Program-made: the position numbers and the translations under genes
Notes under the pieces: generated by a model
Database searches by the model: none
Told to the model about the DNA's origin: nothing
The model's input: only the letters and a program-made list of their open reading frames with translations
Shown here: positions 20,769-30,762 of the stretch, one piece after another
How positions within the stretch are numbered: position 1 is the first letter of the stretch
How the letters are laid out: each line of letters starts with the position of its first letter
Source: Tetrapisispora phaffii CBS 4417
Lineage: Eukaryota > Ascomycota > Saccharomycetes > Saccharomycetales > Saccharomycetaceae
DNA: 64,000 nucleotides
Reading direction: 5' to 3'
NCBI RefSeq assembly: GCF_000236905.1
Contig: NC_016524.1
Coordinates: forward strand, 372,001 to 436,000

Positions 20769-20841
20769 TGCTCCAGGGGAGGTTCGAACTCTCGACCTTC
20801 AGATTATGAGACTGACGCTCTTCCGACTGAGCTACTGAAGC
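20769..20841 (-). tRNA. tRNA-Met (CAT), elongator, no intron
   Basis: On the minus strand the sequence folds into a full cloverleaf. The 7-bp acceptor stem is GCTTCAG/CTGGAGC with one G-U pair and discriminator A. The D-arm contains AGCTCAG, and the anticodon loop is CTCATAA with anticodon CAT (complement of 20806-20808). The T-loop is TTCGAAC. It is close to the S. cerevisiae elongator tRNA-Met; the 5' G-C pair and TTC T-loop exclude the initiator form. There is no intron and CCA is not encoded. The internal A and B boxes serve as its promoter. Its upstream side faces the N gap at 21102, the side where Ty elements integrate near Pol III genes. Confidence 0.97.
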
Positions 20842-21061
20842 TATGTTCTTTGGTAAAAATTGTAATACGGATATTACAATAGACAGAGTTATGACAGGAT
20901 TATAATATAATAGATAGACAGATGTAAGACAGACTATTATATTATGGCAGATGGGAAGCGCAGGATCGGATCTTCTTATTATTTTCAACGTAAAACAGAA
21001 ACTTGCTTCTTTTTATATATTCTACATAATATCTAATAATAAGTTACATGATCATCCAAAT

Positions 21062-21100
21062 ACTAGAAGTATAAATAGGTCTCCTATTTATACTTTTAGT
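21062..21100. repeat. 39-bp near-perfect palindrome abutting the assembly gap
   Basis: The left arm 21062-21079 and right arm 21083-21100 are 18-bp inverted copies with one mismatch (a G-T wobble if transcribed) and a 3-bp centre (TCT). The palindrome ends one base before the run of N begins. It may be a true hairpin that stalled sequencing or the end of a repeat. It could also be an assembly artefact at a contig edge. Confidence 0.85.
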
Positions 21101-21101
21101 T

Positions 21102-21927
21102 NNNNNNNNNNNNNNNNNNNNNNNNNNNNNNNNNNNNNNNNNNNNNNNNNNNNNNNNNNNNNNNNNNNNNNNNNNNNNNNNNNNNNNNNNNNNNNNNNNN
21201 NNNNNNNNNNNNNNNNNNNNNNNNNNNNNNNNNNNNNNNNNNNNNNNNNNNNNNNNNNNNNNNNNNNNNNNNNNNNNNNNNNNNNNNNNNNNNNNNNNNN
21301 NNNNNNNNNNNNNNNNNNNNNNNNNNNNNNNNNNNNNNNNNNNNNNNNNNNNNNNNNNNNNNNNNNNNNNNNNNNNNNNNNNNNNNNNNNNNNNNNNNNN
21401 NNNNNNNNNNNNNNNNNNNNNNNNNNNNNNNNNNNNNNNNNNNNNNNNNNNNNNNNNNNNNNNNNNNNNNNNNNNNNNNNNNNNNNNNNNNNNNNNNNNN
21501 NNNNNNNNNNNNNNNNNNNNNNNNNNNNNNNNNNNNNNNNNNNNNNNNNNNNNNNNNNNNNNNNNNNNNNNNNNNNNNNNNNNNNNNNNNNNNNNNNNNN
21601 NNNNNNNNNNNNNNNNNNNNNNNNNNNNNNNNNNNNNNNNNNNNNNNNNNNNNNNNNNNNNNNNNNNNNNNNNNNNNNNNNNNNNNNNNNNNNNNNNNNN
21701 NNNNNNNNNNNNNNNNNNNNNNNNNNNNNNNNNNNNNNNNNNNNNNNNNNNNNNNNNNNNNNNNNNNNNNNNNNNNNNNNNNNNNNNNNNNNNNNNNNNN
21801 NNNNNNNNNNNNNNNNNNNNNNNNNNNNNNNNNNNNNNNNNNNNNNNNNNNNNNNNNNNNNNNNNNNNNNNNNNNNNNNNNNNNNNNNNNNNNNNNNNNN
21901 NNNNNNNNNNNNNNNNNNNNNNNNNNN
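21102..21927. other. Assembly gap (826 N)
   Basis: This is a continuous run of 826 N between tRNA-Met and YPS7. It removes nearly all of the YPS7 promoter, leaving only 54 bp before the ATG. The content and true size are unknown. Any frame spanning it is meaningless. Confidence 1.
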
Positions 21928-21981
21928 CATTAAGTGAGATAACAAACTACTGGTAAGAAAGGGTGAACAAATAATTATAAA

Positions 21982-23856
21982 ATGGTTAGTAGGTCGTTAT
22001 TACTGACTTTTGCATCTGTTATAACCATAGTGCACCCAAGCTATGCTGCTACTACTACGAAATCTATTGCAACATCAGCTGAAGCAGTAAACTCATTCCC
22101 AACATTAGCCGTTGGAAAAGATTCTAAAGCGTTATATTATGTTAACATCTCAATCGGTATCCCATCCCAAGAAGAGAATGTAAGAGTAGATATTGCACAA
22201 CCATATATTTGGCTGCCCGCAAAAAATTCAACATGTGAAACCTCCTCCTGTGTAGTGACATCTAGTTTCAACAATCAGACTTCAAATTCATCTGTTTTGC
22301 TGCAGGACGGACAGATATTTAGTTTGGACTTCATTGATTCAATATCTCTTAACGGTACTTTTTACAAAGACGATCTCACATGTAGCAATTTAGTACAACC
22401 ATTAAAATTAAATGAATCGCTAAAATCTCCAGATGGATTATACACAACGAACACTACAGATGATTCAATAACTTTAGTTGCATTGTCTTTTATAAATGCG
22501 ATCGATTACCAAGGCCTCACTATCGGTTCTCTTGGTTTAGCTAGTTCAACCACCAGTGATTTATCTGGCGCATCACTCGATTTTGTTGACGACTCATTTT
22601 CCTTTTTGACCTATTTATCAAATTCGGAGGTCATCGATACTCCATCATATTCCCTATGGTTAGGAGGGGATACATTGCCTTATACAAATATGACTTCCAT
22701 AAACTCTACTACCATCGACTATTGTGGTAACTTAGTACTTGGTGCCGTTGATCAACGTTATTACGAAGGACGTTTAGTTCAGTTTGACATGTTACCAGCT
22801 TTACTAAACAATGTGACAGAAGCAGTTACCTATGGTCTACCCATAATACCCATGGGTCCCATATATATAGAAAACTCTAGCGGTACACAGTTAAATCTTA
22901 CTACAACCAATTTCCTAGAACCAGTGTTACTGGATTCAAGATACACAAACGCAAGACTGCCTCTAAATACAGTGATACAAATTGCTACCCAACTAAATGC
23001 AGCATATGTAGAAGAGTTTGGTAGTTGGATTGTTGAGTGTTCCTTAGCAGAGATGAACGTCAATTTGAATTTCAACTTCCAAGGCCTAACAATTCCAGTA
23101 TCATTGAATGACTTCTTATCAAGGGTGATCAATTCCACCACTGGAGAACCAATCAAGTTCAGTGAAAGTTCTGAAGATGCATGTGCATTAGCGGTTTATC
23201 CAAACACTGACATTGGATTTAATATCTTAGGTGGTCCATTTTTGAAGAATATATATTTAGCTATAGACAATGAGGGGAGATCTGTTGCAATTGCTAAGGC
23301 AGTTAAAGAAGATGACACTTCTGCAATAAATTCTATATCATCAAATTCCAGTGACAACGAGACTCATATTTCTACTAGTGTAAAGAAAACAACGAGTCAC
23401 TCCGGAAATTCCACAGTAACCACGTCAACTAAATCAGAGACCTTCGGTTCCATACAATCTGGTACCATTCCATTCGCAACGTCGTATAACATAACTGCAA
23501 CATCAAGATTGACACTGATACGGGATGTCCACGATGAATTAAGCACATATCCAATTGAATTCACAGCTATTTTAACATCAAATGGTTTAGTATCTTCCAT
23601 GAGATCCTATTTTACAACAGACAGAATAACAAGCTCTACGGTTAAGACGTCACAATCACAGTTTGTAAGTATACCGGTAAGATCCGGCCTAAATGGAACG
23701 GCCACGACATACACAGCATCTGCAATAGCAAATAAAATAGCTGTGTTGAACAAAAACATGAACTCAAATACAAATTCAAACATATTCAAAAACCCATTGA
23801 ACTTAACATTCTTGACATGCTTCATAACATTAATTGTTATATCGTGGGCATTTTAG
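21982..23856 (+). CDS. YPS7: Yapsin-like GPI-anchored aspartic protease, Yps7 type, with degenerate active site
   Basis: A 624-residue secretory protein. It has an N-terminal signal peptide (about residues 1-22), a pepsin-fold body (about 40-440) and many N-glycosylation sequons. A Ser/Thr-rich stalk (about 440-600) follows, then a C-terminal hydrophobic tail (FLTCFITLIVISWAF) typical of GPI attachment. Yapsins act in cell-wall maintenance. The two aspartic-protease triads are altered. The first reads VDIAQPYIW (D-I-A instead of D-T-G) and the second LLDSRYTNARLP (D-S-R instead of D-S/T-G). The aspartates remain but catalytic competence is doubtful. Assignment to YPS7 (YDR349C) rests on these features and on synteny with SBE2, YPQ2 and PAL1; S. 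cerevisiae Yps7 is about 596 residues. The start at 21982 follows the N gap closely, and MVSRSLLLTFASVI makes a sensible signal peptide start. Confidence 0.8.
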   Translation: MVSRSLLLTFASVITIVHPSYAATTTKSIATSAEAVNSFPTLAVGKDSKALYYVNISIGIPSQEENVRVDIAQPYIWLPAKNSTCETSSCVVTSSFNNQTSNSSVLLQDGQIFSLDFIDSISLNGTFYKDDLTCSNLVQPLKLNESLKSPDGLYTTNTTDDSITLVALSFINAIDYQGLTIGSLGLASSTTSDLSGASLDFVDDSFSFLTYLSNSEVIDTPSYSLWLGGDTLPYTNMTSINSTTIDYCGNLVLGAVDQRYYEGRLVQFDMLPALLNNVTEAVTYGLPIIPMGPIYIENSSGTQLNLTTTNFLEPVLLDSRYTNARLPLNTVIQIATQLNAAYVEEFGSWIVECSLAEMNVNLNFNFQGLTIPVSLNDFLSRVINSTTGEPIKFSESSEDACALAVYPNTDIGFNILGGPFLKNIYLAIDNEGRSVAIAKAVKEDDTSAINSISSNSSDNETHISTSVKKTTSHSGNSTVTTSTKSETFGSIQSGTIPFATSYNITATSRLTLIRDVHDELSTYPIEFTAILTSNGLVSSMRSYFTTDRITSSTVKTSQSQFVSIPVRSGLNGTATTYTASAIANKIAVLNKNMNSNTNSNIFKNPLNLTFLTCFITLIVISWAF

Positions 23857-25290
23857 AGTATATACAATAAATATATAGACATAGGAGAGAATAAATAATA
23901 AAAAATGAACAAACATCCTAGCCTTCATTTAATAACATTCCCTGTTTCGTTTTTCGCCTTGTGTACAATAACACAAATATAAACATCTTCAATGCCACCT
24001 CTCTCATCCATGATTTTAAAATCAAAACTAAATAACGCACTATACTTAGAATGAAAACACTGTTACAAGCTGTTAATATCTAGAGGGAACATACATCTAT
24101 CTCTGAGCTCTTACATGATGTTTTAGACCATTGTTTTCACGTTTTTAACAGTGTCGTCAAGTAAAAACGCTAGCATAAAACTCAAATAATGGTAAAAAAT
24201 AACGAGATAGTTTAAGTAGCATGAAAATTTTTTTCAGTAAGTAAGGGCATGACATCTCTTCTTTCTTTCAATGAACGCCAAGGTGTTCTATTGTTTTATA
24301 AACAAGTTAAATATACATTGTAATGGTCGAATAGTTTAGTTTATCTAATTACCACATGCTAAGAAAGATATGGTAGTTGTCTAAGTAAAACTTTTAGTAA
24401 TTAAAATTTTTTTCTACTAAGATATGTCCGTCGTTGCAGAGTTTCTTTTTCGATTAATGGACTATTGCTCTATTTTCTTGTTATGTTTTGTTGTATACAT
24501 TGATTGATTGAAGAATAGAAAATTAATGAACAGAGAGAGAGAGAGAGTATGAGAGAGAAATGAAGCTATGATTGAATGAGTAAAATATGCATCTTGCTTG
24601 TATAGCTATTTTATTCGGAATTACGATTATCTCATCTCATCTAGTATTTTATATCTGATACGTATACGTGCACACATACAAAACATTAAACGAAGAATCT
24701 GAGGCACTGAAGTAAGTACCAATTGTTATCCAAAGCATGTGAGAACTTCTCATTCTCTTACTCTTAAGTTACATACAACACAAATACAAACAATCATCAA
24801 TTCTCGTACTTCACTCGTTAAACATACTGAAACGTATCTTTCATTATATTATCGTTTCAATATTCGTTGTCCCTTTATCTCTGTCTCTTTTACAATATAT
24901 GTGTGTTTTCATTCCATTTTGAAAAGTTCCATTCGCTTACGTGCTCTTAAAGTTTTTTAAATTTCGAATTTTCTTTTTCTTCATTATGTTGATATTATAA
25001 ATAAATGATATCAATAAATTTTGCAATACTGTTAACAAATATATATCAATTATAAACTTATATATATTGATTTTGTTACGGGAAAATTGATTTGAGTTTA
25101 TTAAAAACAGATCAAGTGTTTATTTTAATTTATATTTATATCAATATTATATATTTTATTAATTTTAAATTGGATTAAAAAGCACTGAATTGTTTTAGTG
25201 TTAATTGAATTGGATTGAAAAACAAGATATAGCTAAAAACAAAAGCATTCCTTCATCGATATTCTTCACAGTTTCAAATTGACGATCGAT
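23857..25290. other. Long intergenic region YPS7-SFB3
   Basis: This 1,434-bp interval holds the YPS7 3' flank and the SFB3 promoter. It includes an (AG)8 tract at 24532-24547 and a very AT-rich final 350 bp. No ATG frame of note and no tRNA is seen. It may mark the place of a lost gene such as ATP22, which sits next to YPS7 in S. cerevisiae. Confidence 0.5.
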
Positions 25291-28107
25291 ATGCAGAACG
25301 AGAATTTTAATTCACAAAACAATATGCAAAGTGTTGAAAATGGTGTTAGGAACCTTTTTCTAAAGAAAGGGAAAAGACCTCATAGAGCTTTCCATAATTT
25401 ATCTGTAAGTAATATCAGTAAAAATCAACTTCCTCCTGTTACCCAAGATTTAAATTCTGTATATGATAATGGTATTTATGGAGACGTTGCATCATCAAAT
25501 CCTAATCAAATGAACTTTCAAGGTGGCAATGTAGGCTATCAGAATCAAGGTTCTAGTGTAGTCGCTCAAGAAATGAATTCTGTTAATGGCTTTGAAAACC
25601 CACAATCAGGGAGAGTATTCACACCAAAGCATTTCGACAGCCCATTGAGCACACCTTCTGTAAATGAAGTCATTAACCAAGGTAGCTATGCTTTCCATTC
25701 CCCGAACAATTTACCTATACAGTCTATGTCTCATATTATCGCAAAACAAAGATGGGAAGATCAGTTAGAATACCTAACTAAATCTTTTAACACCAAAGAT
25801 AACTCGATCCCTCCTCTTTCAACTACTCAATATTACTGCAATGACCAAGGTAGTTGCGACCCTCGTCTATTGGCCTTAACTATGTACAATATTCCAAAGA
25901 ATGAACATTTTAGATCCGCAACTAAATTGCCATTAGGTTTAACGATCCAACCGTTCGCAAAATTAATCCCTAATGAAAACATACCATTGGTAGAATCCAC
26001 TCAGGAGTCGGGTCCATTGCGTTGTAACCGTTGTCGTGCGTACGTTAACCCCTCTTTCCAATTTACCTACGATTCCTCGGTTGTATGTAATATCTGTAAA
26101 ATGAGAACAAAATTATCAAACGAACATTTTGCTCCTCTTGGTCCAGATGGAAATAGATCTGACATGGGAGCTAGACCAGATTTGTATAAAGGCTGTGTTG
26201 ATTTTGCTGTCCCTGATATTTATAACTGCAAAGCTGGCGAAGCTCCTTTGCCATTGCACTATGTTTTCTTAATTGATGTTTCATTGATTGCTAATGAAAA
26301 TGGTAGCTCGCTTGCTGCTGTTGAAGGTGTTCGTTCAGCTATCGAATATATCGGCGATTTTCAACCAAAGTGTAAAGTTGCTATTATCTCTTACGATTCA
26401 AAATTGAAATTCTATAATTTATCTCCAGAATTAGCATCTGCACAAGAATATGTCATTACCGAAATTAATGATGTGTTTTTACCATTCTACGAGGGTTTAT
26501 TTGTTAGACCAAATGATTCTACTAAAACTATCAACGATACTTTAAGAAAAATTTCCCAATATATTACTATGGATAAATTCTCACATGTTCCACATGTCTG
26601 CTATGGTTCAGCTTTAGAAGCTGCGAAGTTAGCCTTAGACACTGTGACAAATGGTCAAGGTGGGAAGATCGTCTGTACATTGAATTCGTTACCAACTATT
26701 GGTAACGGTAATTTATCCTTAAGAAAAGACGACAACATGAAGCGTCACTTAAAATGTGACAATGACTTCTATAGTAAGTTAGCTCGTGAAATGTTATCCA
26801 GTTATATCTCGTTAGATTTATACGTCACAAGTGCCGGTTTTGTTGACATGGCTACTGTCGCACACCCTGTATATATGACATCTGGTAACCTAAAATACTA
26901 TCCGCATTTTATTCATGAAAAGGATGAATTTACTCTTGTCAATGATATGACAGAAAATATAGCAAGTATTACTGGTTACCAAGCTTTACTAAAAATCCGT
27001 TGTTCATCTGGTCTAGCAGTTTACCAATATTACATGGGTGCTAGTGAAGGTTCTGACCGTGATCCAATAATACCTGTTTTAACATCCAATACAACCATTG
27101 ATGTTCTATTAAAATATGTTGAAAAATTGAAAGAAGGGACTGATATGAGTTTTCAGGCTGCCTTGTTATATACCAACATTGATGGTGATAGAAGAGTACG
27201 TTCAATCAACACCAGTGGTGCTGTCTCAGGTAATATTCGTGAAATATTTAAATTCTTAAACCAACAAGTTATTTTAAGAATAATGGTTAAAGATATCTTG
27301 AATGCACTAGGTGATGCTGATTTTGCTAAGGTAAGACAATCAATCGACGATAAAATGGTCGATATATTAACTCAATACAGAGCATTGGTTAGTGGCAATT
27401 CTTCTTCTCAATTAGTCCTACCTGATACTTTAAAAACATTACCAACTTATATGCTATCTTTCCAGAAATCGGAATTAATGAAACCAAACGCACAAAGTAC
27501 ACGTGATAATCAACGTGTATATGACTTATTCAAATATTACATGTTTAATAGAGCACAATTTTCCTATAAATTATACCCTCAAATAATACCAACGCATGTT
27601 TTATTGGAGGATACCGACTTAACATTCTATGATGCCCATTATCAATTATTAATGATAAAACAAAGTTCAATCGATAACGTTACAGTCAAAGATGCTTATA
27701 TGCAATTCACCGATGGTGGATGCTATCTAATCTTTAATGGTGAAACATGTTATTTATGGTTTAATGAGAATACTAATAAACTTTTATTAGAAGATTTATT
27801 AGATGTTGGTGCCAATACCGCATATAACCAAATCACGTTATGTAGTAATTCTTTACCAAAGATATCTACTCACATCAATAAAAAGGCTAACAATACCGTA
27901 AAGAATTGGACACAAACAACTAATAAATCAATAATTCCGGTTATTTTATTAAGACCAAATGTGGATCAATACTACAGCAAAGTGTTTACATCAATAATAG
28001 TAGAAGATCCAACCATGAACAAAGTTGACAGTGCAGACAATTATCTTGTGAACATGCACAGACGTATTCAAGAAAACTTGACAAAAACAAATTATGTAGA
28101 AAATTGA
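25291..28107 (+). CDS. SFB3: COPII cargo adaptor, Sec24 paralogue Sfb3/Lst1
   Basis: A 938-residue Sec24-family protein (S. cerevisiae Sfb3/Lst1 is 929). It pairs with Sec23 in COPII coats at the ER and selects cargo such as the plasma-membrane ATPase Pma1. After a variable N-terminus (1-200), the zinc finger is C245-x2-C248 ... C266-x2-C269. The Sec23/24 trunk follows with PLHYVFLIDVS, then the beta-sandwich and helical region, and a gelsolin-like C-terminus. The start is the ATG at 25291 (MQNENFNSQN); an in-frame TTG four codons earlier is not a credible start. SFB3 next to the PAL gene matches YHR097C-YHR098C, with the strand relation preserved. Confidence 0.95.
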   Translation: MQNENFNSQNNMQSVENGVRNLFLKKGKRPHRAFHNLSVSNISKNQLPPVTQDLNSVYDNGIYGDVASSNPNQMNFQGGNVGYQNQGSSVVAQEMNSVNGFENPQSGRVFTPKHFDSPLSTPSVNEVINQGSYAFHSPNNLPIQSMSHIIAKQRWEDQLEYLTKSFNTKDNSIPPLSTTQYYCNDQGSCDPRLLALTMYNIPKNEHFRSATKLPLGLTIQPFAKLIPNENIPLVESTQESGPLRCNRCRAYVNPSFQFTYDSSVVCNICKMRTKLSNEHFAPLGPDGNRSDMGARPDLYKGCVDFAVPDIYNCKAGEAPLPLHYVFLIDVSLIANENGSSLAAVEGVRSAIEYIGDFQPKCKVAIISYDSKLKFYNLSPELASAQEYVITEINDVFLPFYEGLFVRPNDSTKTINDTLRKISQYITMDKFSHVPHVCYGSALEAAKLALDTVTNGQGGKIVCTLNSLPTIGNGNLSLRKDDNMKRHLKCDNDFYSKLAREMLSSYISLDLYVTSAGFVDMATVAHPVYMTSGNLKYYPHFIHEKDEFTLVNDMTENIASITGYQALLKIRCSSGLAVYQYYMGASEGSDRDPIIPVLTSNTTIDVLLKYVEKLKEGTDMSFQAALLYTNIDGDRRVRSINTSGAVSGNIREIFKFLNQQVILRIMVKDILNALGDADFAKVRQSIDDKMVDILTQYRALVSGNSSSQLVLPDTLKTLPTYMLSFQKSELMKPNAQSTRDNQRVYDLFKYYMFNRAQFSYKLYPQIIPTHVLLEDTDLTFYDAHYQLLMIKQSSIDNVTVKDAYMQFTDGGCYLIFNGETCYLWFNENTNKLLLEDLLDVGANTAYNQITLCSNSLPKISTHINKKANNTVKNWTQTTNKSIIPVILLRPNVDQYYSKVFTSIIVEDPTMNKVDSADNYLVNMHRRIQENLTKTNYVEN

Positions 28108-28364
28108 TTAGGAACGAAAGAGAAAATCAACATAGTGATGCTTATATTACAACCTCCTCTACTATTTCCATTAAACTGATAAATCCTAACTGTGAAACCC
28201 GCATAATGTACACATATAGACTTACGATTATACATATACTGGAAATATAAATTATAAAATATATATATCTTTAATTTTGAATAGCCAAAATAACCAAGGT
28301 CAACATGCTTTCCCTCCATTGTCAGTCCCACCAAGAATAACCAAATCTGGCCTGGCCCAGGTTT

Positions 28365-28401
28365 CATGGCATTGGTTCGAGGTTAGTAACCCAATGCCAT
28401 G
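28365..28401. repeat. Inverted repeat (13-bp stem with one bulge)
   Basis: CATGGCATTGGTT (28365-28377) pairs with AACCCAATGCCATG (28388-28401), with one bulged C and a 10-nt loop. It lies 258 bp past the SFB3 stop codon. Confidence 0.85.
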
Positions 28402-28422
28402 ACACCAAAGCAAAGATATAAA

Positions 28423-28458
28423 ATAAGTGTACGTATGCTTACGCATACGTACACTTAT
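28423..28458. repeat. Perfect inverted repeat (16-bp stem, 4-nt loop)
   Basis: ATAAGTGTACGTATGC (28423-28438) and its exact reverse complement (28443-28458) are separated by TTAC. The stem is perfect and unusually GC-containing for this intergenic DNA. It could form a cruciform or RNA hairpin. Confidence 0.95.
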
Positions 28459-28957
28459 AGCTACCTGTATCTATTTATAAAGTAGCAGATGGATCGTTCA
28501 ATGGCTATGCGAATAGTTATCATTTCCAACGTAATTTCTTACCCTCTCTACTACATTCCCGTCGCTCTGTCTTTGAGAACTGGAAGAGCGGCCTCCGGTG
28601 CGTCCAGGTCTCGGTTGGAGTTTCTTTTTAAATTTCCCCATTAGGAAATTTTCACTTCCATATTGATCATTTTTCATCAATTGCAGTTTTATTTTGGTTA
28701 ATGTAATGGACCACTATGAACCTACTTTTCACTTTATCATAATAGTAATGTAATAATAGAAAATAATAATGGCAAATAGTGCTTGATCAATAAGTTATCT
28801 TTATTATTTTAACAATTCATTAACGTGTAGGAGATTGTTCATATTTCGATTATCTCATATATATATATCTGTGTGTGTGAAAGAAATCATTTTATTTTTA
28901 GCTTGTGTTTGACTTGGGAACCGGTAACACTACATAATTATAAGTACATAATTCCAT

Positions 28958-30508
28958 ATGATTAATAGAAACGATAGTCAACGGAGTAATAGGCGCCCAT
29001 TTTCTTCAACAAATCCCTTCAGAAATGCTTTGAATGACAGTAGTTTACAAGAGTACAACAATGACAAACAATTCATGGAATGGACAAAGAATAATGGTGT
29101 CCAGAGTCCACCGTATCTATCCAACAGTGGTTCGAGACATAATTCAAATTTCAGTTTCGTTGATTCAGTAGAGGAAGAAGGGCCAGAAGATGATGTTTAT
29201 GCACACAACGGGAGGGCTCATTCACCAGTGGTGACTAGACTATCCACCAGCCCTACACCAATTGCAAGTAACAACCCATTTTTAGGTGATGTAGCAGGTG
29301 AGGGAAAAACTTTTTCTACTGAAAGTAGTATATCTCAAACTTCAGATAACAGAAATGCTTCTGTGAGAAGTGATAGTACTAGAAATTATCCAACTGCAAG
29401 AGAGGAAAAAGATAGGTTAAGACAATCATACATGGAGACATCAAACGTGAACAGACAATCTGAATCACAAGGTTATAGAAAAAAAAGTAGTCCTGGCAAT
29501 TTTGCTCCACCTTCTTACGAAGAGGCAGCAGGGACCAAAACATCACGTTCTCAATACCCAAGAGAAAAAGAACATAGATCTCACCGTAGCAACTCTAGTC
29601 ATGGTCATAGTAGCTCGGGCAATCCTCATCGTCGTAGTTATTATCCAGATAGTGATCAAAAAAGAGAAAGTGATAGGGAACGTAGCAGGGACGATAGTAG
29701 AGATAGTAGATACCGTCATCATAGCTCGAAATCTTCGTCTTCTAAGAGCAAAAGAAAGAATAAGGTGGTTATACCTAAGAATGTCGATTCCATTGATAAA
29801 TTGGACGTAACTGGCTTGTTTGGTGGCTCGTTTCATCATGATGGACCCTTTGATGCCGTGACCCCACATAGAAATAAAAACATGAAGGCTGCTCCTGTAA
29901 TGGCCTTCCCAGCTGATGGTCCAAACAGCACTATCGGTGGTGCCTCTTCGAAACCATCGACATTAAACGAAGTCTTTGGAAGAGATGAATACGCTGATGA
30001 TAATAATGGTATGGCTAGGTCAAAAGGTAATGTTGACTATAGGAGATCTGTTTATATGGGTTCTCTACCAAGTAATAGTTCCAGTACATTAGATGCAATT
30101 AAGAACCACTCAGATGTTAGCCAATTTGATCCAAAAACGCTAACATCTAAAGTTTCGGGCCCAACCACCATTGGACTTGGTTCCACCACTTTCTTGGACG
30201 GAGCCCCTGCATCTAAGACCGCTATTAGAGATGATGTTATACAGCATGCACATCAATCACGTGGAGTACAAAGACATAAATCATTATCTCAACGATTTAA
30301 TATCGGAAGAAGTAATACAGAAATCAGTCATAGGCACGGAACATCTAGTACGACCAACAATAGTAGTCTTAATGATGACGATATTTATTTGAGCCGTTCA
30401 AGTGATAAAACGAGTAAGGGTATTACATTCGATGATAACGCCAAGAAAGAATCATCTGGTAACACATTCTTAAGAAGAGTAAAGAGTTTAAAAGTATCAA
30501 GAAAGTAA
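28958..30508 (+). CDS. PAL1: Endocytic site protein of the Pal1 family
   Basis: A 516-residue largely disordered protein with the Pal1-family core VIPKNVDSIDKLDVTGLFGG and FHHDGPFDAVTPHRN (about residues 270-308). Two NPF tripeptides (residues 19-21 and 106-108) are ligands for EH domains such as that of Ede1, which fits the early role of Pal1/Pal2 at endocytic patches. A Ser/Arg/His-rich basic tract spans about 200-265. S. cerevisiae has the ohnolog pair PAL1 (YDR348C) and PAL2 (YHR097C); here one gene sits between SFB3 (as PAL2 does) and MRP1 (as PAL1 does), so the symbol could equally be PAL2. The length favours PAL1 (about 499 residues). No intron is needed: the frame is open from its ATG. 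Confidence 0.85.
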   Translation: MINRNDSQRSNRRPFSSTNPFRNALNDSSLQEYNNDKQFMEWTKNNGVQSPPYLSNSGSRHNSNFSFVDSVEEEGPEDDVYAHNGRAHSPVVTRLSTSPTPIASNNPFLGDVAGEGKTFSTESSISQTSDNRNASVRSDSTRNYPTAREEKDRLRQSYMETSNVNRQSESQGYRKKSSPGNFAPPSYEEAAGTKTSRSQYPREKEHRSHRSNSSHGHSSSGNPHRRSYYPDSDQKRESDRERSRDDSRDSRYRHHSSKSSSSKSKRKNKVVIPKNVDSIDKLDVTGLFGGSFHHDGPFDAVTPHRNKNMKAAPVMAFPADGPNSTIGGASSKPSTLNEVFGRDEYADDNNGMARSKGNVDYRRSVYMGSLPSNSSSTLDAIKNHSDVSQFDPKTLTSKVSGPTTIGLGSTTFLDGAPASKTAIRDDVIQHAHQSRGVQRHKSLSQRFNIGRSNTEISHRHGTSSTTNNSSLNDDDIYLSRSSDKTSKGITFDDNAKKESSGNTFLRRVKSLKVSRK

Positions 30509-30762
30509 TTTTCCTCATATTGCATAATTTTCTATTTAATCCTGTACGCATAATCTTAAAAATGTTCCATTTGTTAATTAATTCATCGTTTTGAAAAATT
30601 TACTGTGTTAGCTGTTTTAAATAAATCATTCGGCACTAAAACCAGTGTATATTTACATTTTTATACATTGCTGTATTTAATTACATAATTTCATTAATAA
30701 AATTATACGTATGTTGAAGAGGACGTTAAAATATTTACATGTTATAATTCATTGAGAAACAT

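Larger units (their letters stand above)
28108..28957. other. Intergenic SFB3-PAL with two hairpins
   Basis: This 850-bp interval contains two strong inverted repeats just past SFB3 (listed separately) and a 60-codon ATG-initiated minus-strand frame (28498-28680) that I cannot identify. It also contains an (AT)n/(GT)n tract near 28857-28878 in the PAL promoter. Confidence 0.5.

Noticed and set aside
20951..21945. Long open frames on both strands across the N run
   Set aside because: They consist almost entirely of undetermined bases.
28371..28392. T-arm-like GGTTCGAGG as part of a tRNA
   Set aside because: No acceptor, D or anticodon arms; the sequence belongs to an inverted repeat.
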